From: Ruminococcaceae bacterium UBA5396
GTDB lineage: Bacteria; Bacillota; Clostridia; Oscillospirales; Acutalibacteraceae
NCBI GenBank assembly: GCA_002410715.1
Contig: DHOG01000014.1
Coordinates: 1-21,009 of the forward strand
Reading direction: 5' to 3'
DNA: 21,009 nucleotides
Under the pieces are notes generated by a model that was given only the letters and a program-made list of their open reading frames with translations, had not been told where the DNA came from and did not search any database. Position 1 is the first letter of the stretch. The number at the start of each line of letters is the position of its first letter. Of the stretch, positions 1-4,857 are shown piece by piece. The position numbers and the translations under genes are program-made.

Positions 1-136
1 TTGTCAACACCTTTTTTTCGATTTTTCTGATTTCATTGGGGTTTATATTTTTTGTATGTTTGCATGTAGTAAATACTATATATAAATACATTATTAATTT
101 AATCAATAAACCTACTGCGGATAGTCCTTAGTTCGG

Positions 137-265
137 GTTTTGGTTTGCTATTGGTTCTATAAAAATTTTCAGTTGCACTTTTCTGTGTAGTTTGAGATAA
201 TACATATGTTCGGCAAAAAGGCTATCTGCTTGTATCACCATACCTTGTTTTGGTTTTTATTGGTT
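137..265 (+). repeat. Imperfect direct repeat, two ~20-bp copies 110 bp apart
   Basis: The copies are GTTTTGGTTTGCTATTGGTT (137-156) and GTTTTGGTTTTTATTGGTT (247-265). They differ by a short indel and two bases. They flank the candidate promoter at 173-201. The function is unknown, and chance similarity in low-complexity T/G-rich DNA is possible. Confidence 0.4.
173..201 (+). promoter_or_regulatory. Candidate sigma-A promoter without an adjacent gene
   Basis: A -35 box TTGCAC (173-178) is followed after 17 bases by a -10 box GATAAT (196-201). Transcription would start near 208, giving either a ~230-nt leader for the XRE gene or a separate small transcript. No hairpin with a U-tract was seen before 442. 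Such matches also arise by chance in AT-rich DNA. Confidence 0.35.
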
Positions 266-375
266 ATTACCTAGAAAAATATTCACAATTTTTTAAATGT
301 TTTGGTTGAATAATACAGTCAATTTAAGTTATAATGAAATTGAAAGAGAACGGATGTCACAATACGTGAACTTCG

Positions 376-405
376 TTGACAATATAGAGAAAAACAATCT
401 ATTAA
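376..405 (+). promoter_or_regulatory. Candidate promoter of the XRE regulator gene
   Basis: A perfect -35 box TTGACA lies at 376-381. An 18-base spacer leads to TATTAA (400-405). A better-looking -10 box, TATACT (411-416), lies downstream but is too far from this -35, so the exact -10 is uncertain. The start codon at 442 would lie about 30 bases from the transcription start. Confidence 0.55.
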
Positions 406-417
406 AATGTTATACTG

Positions 418-427
418 TGTTCGAACA
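418..427 (+). promoter_or_regulatory. Perfect 10-bp palindrome, possible operator for the XRE protein
   Basis: TGTTCGAACA is a perfect inverted repeat between the promoter and the start codon. Its last base is the first base of the ribosome binding site AAGGAGG (427-433). Small XRE-family regulators often control their own genes through palindromes in this position, so autoregulation is a reasonable inference. Confidence 0.4.
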
Positions 428-441
428 AGGAGGCGTAAAAA

Positions 442-876
442 ATGACATTCGGAGACCGTTTGCGCAAGCTTCGAAAACAACAGGACCTAACGCAAGAACA
501 GGTTGCTAAAAATCTTAATATCGTCCGGTCAACTTATGCGTATTACGAAACAGGTAAAACCAGTCCTGATTTTAATACAGTTGTTCGTCTTGCACGATTA
601 TTCAATGTTACTACCGATTATCTTTTGAACGCAGCGCCCATTAATCCTACCTTAAACGATAAAACTGTAAATGCATATACTACATCAACCAAGAAAACGC
701 TTGGTACCGAGTGGACCTTGAGAGAGTCAGAACAAAAGCTTTTGATTGCTTTCAGATATCTGGATAAGGGGCAGCAAAATGAATATTTGAAAAGCATTGA
801 ACGTTCTGCTTCGGAGAGGTACGAACAAAGAAGAAAAAAGGATCCTTCCGGAAATGACTCCATAAAGCAGGCATAG
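442..876 (+). CDS. XRE-family transcriptional regulator (HTH_3)
   Basis: This is a 144-residue DNA-binding regulator of the Cro/C1 (XRE) type. Residues ~6-60 form the helix-turn-helix domain, with the typical pattern LRKLRKQQDLTQEQVAKNL, then YAYYETGKTSPD and LARLFNVTTDYLL. The rest (residues ~65-144) is a polar, charged, helical tail of unknown role, with no membrane segment or peptidase motif. The start is secure: AAGGAGG at 427-433 lies 8 bases before the ATG. The gene stands alone, convergent with the gene on its right, and shares a terminator with it. The targets cannot be told from sequence. Autoregulation through the palindrome at 418-427 is possible. Confidence 0.88.
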   Translation: MTFGDRLRKLRKQQDLTQEQVAKNLNIVRSTYAYYETGKTSPDFNTVVRLARLFNVTTDYLLNAAPINPTLNDKTVNAYTTSTKKTLGTEWTLRESEQKLLIAFRYLDKGQQNEYLKSIERSASERYEQRRKKDPSGNDSIKQA

Positions 877-916
877 AAAAAAGCGCCCCCTAGATTTTAT
901 GGGGCACTTTTTTGTT
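877..916. terminator. Bidirectional intrinsic terminator between convergent genes
   Basis: The arms AAGCGCCCC and GGGGCACTT pair with a single G-U or A-C mismatch around an AT-rich loop. A run of six T follows on the plus strand, and a run of A precedes the hairpin, giving a U-tract on the minus strand too. It can therefore end both the XRE gene and the minus-strand gene that stops at 928. Confidence 0.85.
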
Positions 917-927
917 GTATCTATCTG

Positions 928-1479
928 TTACGCTTCCACAGAAAACTCCATGCTCTCCGCCAAGGAACGCATCTGACCGATAAAATGGATATATAACGCT
1001 TTTCCTTGATCAGCTAGACGCCTGTCATTGGCTTTTCCGCAGAGTGAAGCGTATGTTTCGCCAACGCATTTTTCCACATCCTTGTTATCCCGAACACAGA
1101 GATAGTAAAAAGAAAATGCGCCGGATTCCTGTAAATCATCATAAAAAGCAGGTGCAGTCTGCCTCAGCGTTTCGTAAAAAACACTCTGGGCTGTCTGCGT
1201 AAGTAACGGATTGGGCAGAAAGGATTCCAACCCAATTTCTACCGCGAATGCAAGGAGAATCCTGCGCTGCGTCATCCCGGCGATGTCATCGGCCGGATTA
1301 ACTCCTTCAACCGCTGCGACATCTTCAGCCATAATGGCGCCGAGGCGGCGCGCCCGACTCAGGTTCCCGTTTGATTTTTCTCTTTGCAAAAGTTTTGACG
1401 TCTCTTCAATATCATCATCTGTTGCGGGCAGACTGAAATCATCGCCCGCTATTTTAATATCACCGTCGTCGTTGCGCAC
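928..1479 (-). CDS. Unrecognised 183-residue acidic protein, second gene of the PHP pair
   Basis: I do not recognise this family. The first ~40 residues are acidic and probably disordered. The remainder looks all-helical, with a more hydrophobic segment around ILLAFAVEIGLESFLP and aromatic helices (FYETLRQTAPAFYDDL, FSFYYLCVR) further on. There is no signal peptide, clear membrane span or catalytic motif. Three cysteines occur in the C-terminal half but form no obvious metal site. The start is GTG at 1477-1479 with GGTGGG (complement of 1486-1491) upstream. The gene begins about 43 bases after the PHP gene ends, so the two are probably co-transcribed and share the terminator at 877-916. It appears to be a soluble cytoplasmic protein. 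Confidence 0.7.
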   Translation of the reverse strand: MRNDDGDIKIAGDDFSLPATDDDIEETSKLLQREKSNGNLSRARRLGAIMAEDVAAVEGVNPADDIAGMTQRRILLAFAVEIGLESFLPNPLLTQTAQSVFYETLRQTAPAFYDDLQESGAFSFYYLCVRDNKDVEKCVGETYASLCGKANDRRLADQGKALYIHFIGQMRSLAESMEFSVEA

Positions 1480-1522
1480 TTAAATCCCACCAATCGATAA
1501 GCCATAAATGCCGATATTATCT

Positions 1523-2359
1523 TCAGCGATTCTGGCGATCTTTATAAGATAACAGTGCCTGAACATTTTCATCCGGCATAGATGTGCTTCCCAATGGTCT
1601 GGCGTGGGTGCTATACATGCCGTGAAAATCAGAGCCGCCTGTCATCAGCAGCTTGTGCTGAGCGGCGAGTGCCGAAAGCCGTGCGACATCCTCCTCGGTA
1701 TGATTCGGATGCCAGACCTCGATTCCGTCAAGCCCCAGTGAAATCAGTTCCTCAATTGCGCCCTCGCTCTCATATAATGGCGGATGCGCCATAACAGCAA
1801 TTCCGCCGGAGCTGTGTATGAGATCCATCACCTCATGAAAATCGGGGTATTCAGGTTCAATCAGAGCCGTGCCCTGGTCGGGGTCAAACAGCTTATAATA
1901 CAATTCACCATAAATGGAATCGGCATAACCTGCATCCATCAGCGCATGCATGATGTGTTGCTTATATATATTTGTGCTTCCCGTGGCACACCGAACAATC
2001 ATTTCAGGTGTGATGGGGTAATATCTCATGACCTTGCGAACCATAGCCATGGCAGCCTTTTTGCGGCTCTCTCCGATTCTGCGGCATAGCCCTTCAAGCC
2101 TATCAGGCGTTTCACAATCGTAGCACAAAAGATGAATCTTCTTGCCGCGCTGTGTATCCATGGTGGAAAACTCGACACCGTGAATCACCTTCACCTGCTG
2201 ACGCTTTCCAATAATCACGGCTCTGGTAGCGCCGGCGATGGCATCATGATCCGTCACAGATATGGCGGAAAGGCCGCGGCGCTTTGCCATGGCTATAATT
2301 TCTTCTATTCCTACGGATCCATCTGATATTTTTGTATGACAATGTAAATCGGCCGTCAC
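1523..2359 (-). CDS. PHP-domain metal-dependent phosphoesterase
   Basis: A 278-residue protein of the PHP (polymerase and histidinol phosphatase) family, which uses a cluster of metal ions to hydrolyse phosphoesters. All hallmark motifs are present in order: DLHCHTKISDG near the N-terminus, SVTDHD (~35-40), GVEFS (~60), a central helical insertion, MAHPP, and GGSDFHG near the C-terminus. This layout matches the stand-alone TrpH/YciV-like enzymes, of which the characterised Escherichia coli member acts on nucleotides and short RNAs; the substrate here is unknown. The start is GTG at 2357-2359, supported by GGGAGGTG (complement of 2365-2372). It is the first gene after the promoter at 2504-2532. 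No DNA polymerase domain is attached. Confidence 0.88.
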   Translation of the reverse strand: MTADLHCHTKISDGSVGIEEIIAMAKRRGLSAISVTDHDAIAGATRAVIIGKRQQVKVIHGVEFSTMDTQRGKKIHLLCYDCETPDRLEGLCRRIGESRKKAAMAMVRKVMRYYPITPEMIVRCATGSTNIYKQHIMHALMDAGYADSIYGELYYKLFDPDQGTALIEPEYPDFHEVMDLIHSSGGIAVMAHPPLYESEGAIEELISLGLDGIEVWHPNHTEEDVARLSALAAQHKLLMTGGSDFHGMYSTHARPLGSTSMPDENVQALLSYKDRQNR

Positions 2360-2390
2360 TGCTTCACCTCCCAGGCTTTCTTTTCCTTAA

Positions 2391-2470
2391 CATTAGGCAA
2401 TCCTGATACAATATACACTCTTACACCGCACACCTTTAAAAACTTTTAGAAAGCGCGCCTAATGCGCGCT
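2391..2470 (-). promoter_or_regulatory. 5' leader of the PHP gene with possible alternative hairpins
   Basis: In the minus-strand leader a perfect 7-bp stem, AGCGCGC with GCGCGCT (2452-2458 and 2464-2470), is followed by a U-rich stretch, like a weak terminator or attenuator. Further downstream the octamer at 2391-2398 is exactly complementary to 2457-2464, which includes the hairpin loop and the edges of both arms. The two pairings exclude each other. That is the shape of a terminator/antiterminator switch, but no known riboswitch or protein-binding motif was recognised. Confidence 0.35.
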
Positions 2471-2503
2471 CCATCCCTTAACTTATATCCAGCAATATAT
2501 ATA

Positions 2504-2532
2504 ATTATACACCCGCTCACGGGGAAAGACAA
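2504..2532 (-). promoter_or_regulatory. Sigma-A promoter of the PHP gene pair
   Basis: On the minus strand TTGTCT (complement of 2527-2532) is separated by 17 bases from a perfect TATAAT (complement of 2504-2509). Transcription should start near 2497, about 137 bases before the GTG of the PHP gene, leaving room for a structured leader. Confidence 0.8.
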
Positions 2533-2780
2533 CCCCATTTTGAATGCTGTCAGGATTAGACACAATCATTGGAGATAATACAGAAAAAACCTCTATAAGG
2601 GAGAATACCGGCTCGCAACTAAATATGCACTGAATATTTTTTAGTATAACCCTCTCACTACCACCCTTAAAAGAGCAATCACTCTCTCCATCAGCTTCTA
2701 TAGAATCTGAACCTTATCCCACTTGCGAATTTTGTAGAGAAATCCTATACAAGACGTATCAACGGGCAAAAGCTTATACA
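2533..2780. other. Non-coding spacer between the PHP promoter and the AbrB-like gene terminator
   Basis: Together with the leader and promoter to its left, this makes a gene-free gap of roughly 460 bases (2360-2822). I see no open frame with a ribosome binding site, no repeat and no RNA gene in this part. It is AT-rich and unstructured by eye. Confidence 0.5.
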
Positions 2781-2811
2781 TAAAAAGCGCCGCGGTAAAA
2801 CCGCGGCGCTT
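2781..2811 (-). terminator. Strong intrinsic terminator of the AbrB-like gene
   Basis: A perfect 12-bp stem (2785-2796 with 2800-2811, core GCGCCGCGGT) closes a 3-base loop. On the minus strand it is followed by a U-tract (complement of 2782-2786). It lies 11 bases past the stop codon of the AbrB-like gene. Confidence 0.9.
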
Positions 2812-2822
2812 CCCGTTGACGT

Positions 2823-3068
2823 TTAAATCTTCTGGGCTAATTCTTTGGCGCAGGCAGGGCAAACATTACGACCTTTGAAAACCGCGATATCGTCAGCGTC
2901 ACCGCAGAAAATACAAGCTGGTTGATACTTTTTAAGGATAATTTTATTATCTTCAACAAAAATCTCCAGCGAATCGCCATTGTCAAGCTCCATTGTCCTC
3001 CTGAGCTCAACCGGTAGCACAATGCGGCCCAGATCGTCAATTCTTCTTACAACACCTGTGTATTTCAT
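2823..3068 (-). CDS. abrB: AbrB-family transition-state regulator with C-terminal four-cysteine knuckle
   Basis: An 81-residue DNA-binding protein. Residues 1-48 match the swapped-hairpin AbrB domain (MKYTGVVRRIDDLGRIVLP, then ELRRTMEL and LEIFVEDNKIILKKY), very close to AbrB/Abh of Bacillus, which control transition-state genes. The C-terminal half differs from Bacillus AbrB: C52-x2-C55 and C70-x2-C73 form a probable zinc knuckle. The frame is open up to 3152, but that longer start lies inside the gene's own promoter (3134-3162). The ATG at 3068 is preceded by GGGGG six bases away and gives the family's usual N-terminus. The gene is monocistronic and diverges from spmA. AbrB-type proteins commonly repress their own genes. 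Confidence 0.9.
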   Translation of the reverse strand: MKYTGVVRRIDDLGRIVLPVELRRTMELDNGDSLEIFVEDNKIILKKYQPACIFCGDADDIAVFKGRNVCPACAKELAQKI

Positions 3069-3099
3069 CTTTTTCCCCCATTTCCCGACAGCGTTTTTA

Positions 3100-3109
3100 G
3101 ACACGTGTC
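3100..3109 (-). promoter_or_regulatory. Perfect 10-bp palindrome in the AbrB-like gene leader
   Basis: GACACGTGTC lies about 20 bases downstream of the predicted transcription start and about 30 bases before the start codon. It could be an operator for another regulator or for autoregulation. AbrB itself has no strict palindromic consensus, so the assignment is weak. Confidence 0.3.
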
Positions 3110-3133
3110 GATAATTTAGACTTTCTATATGCA

Positions 3134-3162
3134 AGATTACCAAATAACCCATCTTTTGTCAA
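3134..3162 (-). promoter_or_regulatory. Sigma-A promoter of the AbrB-like gene
   Basis: On the minus strand a perfect TTGACA (complement of 3157-3162) and TAATCT (complement of 3134-3139) are separated by 17 bases. Transcription should start near 3127. This fixes the start codon at 3068 and rules out the longer frame. Confidence 0.85.
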
Positions 3163-3303
3163 CATCTCTAAAGTGAGAAAATTCGGTGTCATAAACGCTT
3201 TATATTTGTAATATATATCTATATATTGTGTGTAATGTGCGACAACGCCACGCCGGATACACAATTGGTAAGAATCATAGCCGTAATACAGGATGGTTTT
3301 AAC

Positions 3304-3375
3304 ATGCTTTTAAAAGGTTTTATCCCTTTCGGAAAAGAACAAAACTTCCGGCTTGGCGAAGAAGGATGGTCATAA
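3304..3375 (+). CDS. Possible 23-residue leader ORF directly before spmA
   Basis: An ATG at 3304 opens a 23-codon frame (MLLKGFIPFGKEQNF..., ending EEGWS) that stops at 3375, two bases before the spmA ATG. It has its own site AGGATGG (3290-3296), 7 bases upstream. The spmA binding site (3362-3369) lies inside it, so translation of the two could be coupled. It could be a true micro-protein, a leader peptide or chance. The peptide has no recognisable family. Confidence 0.35.
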   Translation: MLLKGFIPFGKEQNFRLGEEGWS

Positions 3376-3377
3376 GT

Positions 3378-4001
3378 ATGTTAAACGTAATCTGGGTTGG
3401 AATCATGCTTATATCCATTGCAGCAGGAGCGGCAACCGGTAAACTGGAACAAGTAACCAACGCGCTGTTGGGGGGGGGCGAGCAGGCAATTACCCTTGCG
3501 CTCACCCTCGGTGGAGCAATGTGCCTTTGGGGAGGAGTCATGCGAATTGCCGAAAAAGGCGGTCTTACCGCTTTGCTTGCAAAGGTGCTGGCTCCCCTTA
3601 TGCGGTTGCTGTTTCCGGGTCTTGATCCCTCCGGCGCCGCTTGCAGAGCCATATTAATGAATATGGCGGCCAACTTTCTGGGGCTCGGCAACGCGGCTAC
3701 TCCCCTCGGTATCCGTGCCATGAATGAGCTGTCACAATTGAATCCCGAACCGCAATCAGCCTCTCGTCACATGATCACGTTTGTGGTGCTCAACACAGCA
3801 TCTATTCAATTTTTGCCCACAACGGTAGCAACCCTGCGCCTGAAATACGGAGCAGAAAACCCTCTGAACATATTGCCGGCTGTATGGCTTACGTCGCTGG
3901 GCGCGGCAGCTGTTGCCATCGCTTTATCACACCTGTTCGCCCTGCCAAATAAAAAGCCCCAAAGGCAGGCATCGGCAAGCCGAAGAAAGGCAAAGGCATG
4001 A
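3378..4001 (+). CDS. spmA: Spore maturation protein A
   Basis: A 207-residue integral membrane protein of the nucleoside-recognition (Gate) domain family. It starts MLNVIWVGIMLISI, carries the family core NMAANFLGLGNAATPLGIRAM near the middle, and ends in a basic tail. In Bacillus subtilis SpmA and SpmB act in the developing spore and are needed for full core dehydration; the transported substrate is not settled. A start four codons earlier (3366) is possible, but AAGGATGG (3362-3369) is correctly spaced only for the ATG at 3378. The last codon overlaps spmB by ATGA. A run of nine G (3470-3478) sits in the coding sequence. A sporulation-sigma promoter is expected upstream, but I could not identify one with confidence. 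Confidence 0.93.
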   Translation: MLNVIWVGIMLISIAAGAATGKLEQVTNALLGGGEQAITLALTLGGAMCLWGGVMRIAEKGGLTALLAKVLAPLMRLLFPGLDPSGAACRAILMNMAANFLGLGNAATPLGIRAMNELSQLNPEPQSASRHMITFVVLNTASIQFLPTTVATLRLKYGAENPLNILPAVWLTSLGAAAVAIALSHLFALPNKKPQRQASASRRKAKA

Positions 4002-4528
4002 GTGGGGTAAAGCTGGTTTCGGTGTGGGCGGTGCCGGTGTTTGTGTCGCTGGTGCTTGTGGTCGGAGTTTCACGGCGTGTACAGGTTTTTGATGAGTTTC
4101 TTGCCGGTGCAGGAGACGGACTTCGTACCTGTGTAAGGGTTCTGCCCGCTCTAGTAGCGCTTATGACGGCAGTTTCTATGCTTCGTGCTTCAGGAATTAT
4201 TGAGCTGCTGGTTGAAGGCATGGCCCCCGCAGCCGGGCTTTTGGGCATCCCCCCCGAAATCATCCCGCTTGCGCTGCTGAGACCGGTTTCGGGCAGCGGC
4301 GCACTTGCCATGCTTGAAAACATCTACGCAACATACGGAGCCGACAGCCTTGCAGGACGGGTTGCCAGTGTGCTGCAATCATCGACAGAAACAACATTTT
4401 ACACCATAACCGTTTATTACGGTGCGGTTGGCGTCAGACGCACGCGCCACACCTTGGCTGCAGCGGCCGGCGGGGACGTAACCGGTATTGTGCTGTCGGC
4501 ACTTGCTGTCAAGCTGTTGCTTGGCTGA
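3998..4528 (+). CDS. spmB: Spore maturation protein B
   Basis: A 176-residue membrane protein and the partner of SpmA, also of the nucleoside-recognition family. Diagnostic stretches are LALLRPVSGSGALAML in the middle and QSSTETTFYTITVYYGAVG near the C-terminus, both typical of SpmB. About four hydrophobic segments are visible. Its ATG overlaps the spmA stop (ATGA), so the pair is translationally coupled. There is no clear terminator after it: the short GCTGT/ACAGC pairing around the stop has no T-run. Transcription may therefore continue into feoA 82 bases on. The length matches the family. Confidence 0.93.
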   Translation: MSGVKLVSVWAVPVFVSLVLVVGVSRRVQVFDEFLAGAGDGLRTCVRVLPALVALMTAVSMLRASGIIELLVEGMAPAAGLLGIPPEIIPLALLRPVSGSGALAMLENIYATYGADSLAGRVASVLQSSTETTFYTITVYYGAVGVRRTRHTLAAAAGGDVTGIVLSALAVKLLLG

Positions 4529-4610
4529 CAGCATATTGCGCATGTTGGATGCAGTCACAAACGCACTCACTTCTTTCTGAAATACAGCTTATGACGGAAG
4601 GACATCTTTA

Positions 4611-4841
4611 ATGGAAACAACACTAAGCAGCTTAAAAATCGGCGAGCAGGCAGTAATTACCCATCTGGGCTGCAGCGGGCTTCTCAGACGGCGCATAATT
4701 GATATGGGTCTAACACCGGGTGCTTGGGTAACCGTTCTGCACCGTGCTCCGCTCGGGGACCCGCTTGAAATACGTGTCAGAGGCTATGAATTGAGCATCC
4801 GGCGAGCAGAAGCCGATACAATCATTGTGATTTCAGAGTAA
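4611..4841 (+). CDS. feoA: Ferrous iron transport protein A
   Basis: A 76-residue cytoplasmic SH3-like protein that assists FeoB in Fe(II) uptake. Family signs are the N-terminal LSSLKIGEQAVITHL, the LLRRRIIDMGLTPGAWVTVL core, and DPLEIRVRGYELSIRRAEAD, all at the usual spacing for stand-alone FeoA. GGAAGGA at 4596-4602 lies 8 bases before the ATG. feoB follows 16 bases after the stop, so the two form an operon. I looked in the 82 bases upstream for a Fur- or DtxR-type box and saw none. Iron control may act from further upstream or through another regulator. Confidence 0.93.
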   Translation: METTLSSLKIGEQAVITHLGCSGLLRRRIIDMGLTPGAWVTVLHRAPLGDPLEIRVRGYELSIRRAEADTIIVISE

Positions 4842-4857
4842 AGGACGGGGGAGCGCA

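Larger units (their letters stand above)
1..441. other. AT-rich non-coding stretch upstream of the XRE regulator gene
   Basis: I see no convincing gene here. The stretch is much more AT-rich than the rest of the window. It holds an imperfect direct repeat (137-156 and 247-265), a sigma-A-like promoter at 173-201 with no obvious gene directly after it, and the promoter and operator candidates of the XRE gene near its right end. At its left edge the complement of bases 2-7 reads TTGACA, which could be the -35 box of a leftward promoter whose -10 lies outside the window. Confidence 0.6.

Noticed and set aside
297..509. 70-codon plus-strand frame overlapping the start of the XRE gene
   Set aside because: It has no ribosome binding site, runs across the XRE promoter, operator and start, and its product resembles nothing. 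The XRE gene in another frame has all normal signals.
3069..3152. N-terminal extension of the AbrB-like protein
   Set aside because: Its start would lie within the -10 to -35 region of the gene's own promoter, and the family begins at the ATG at 3068.
3163..3303. Sporulation-sigma promoter upstream of spmA
   Set aside because: Several partial matches to the -10 of sigma-E exist (for example CATAAACG near 3190), but none has a credible -35 at the right distance.
4513..4532. Hairpin GCTGT/ACAGC at the spmB stop as a terminator
   Set aside because: The stem is only 5 bp, partly AT, and no T-run follows it.
4529..4610. Fur or DtxR operator upstream of feoA
   Set aside because: No palindrome resembling either consensus could be found in the gap.
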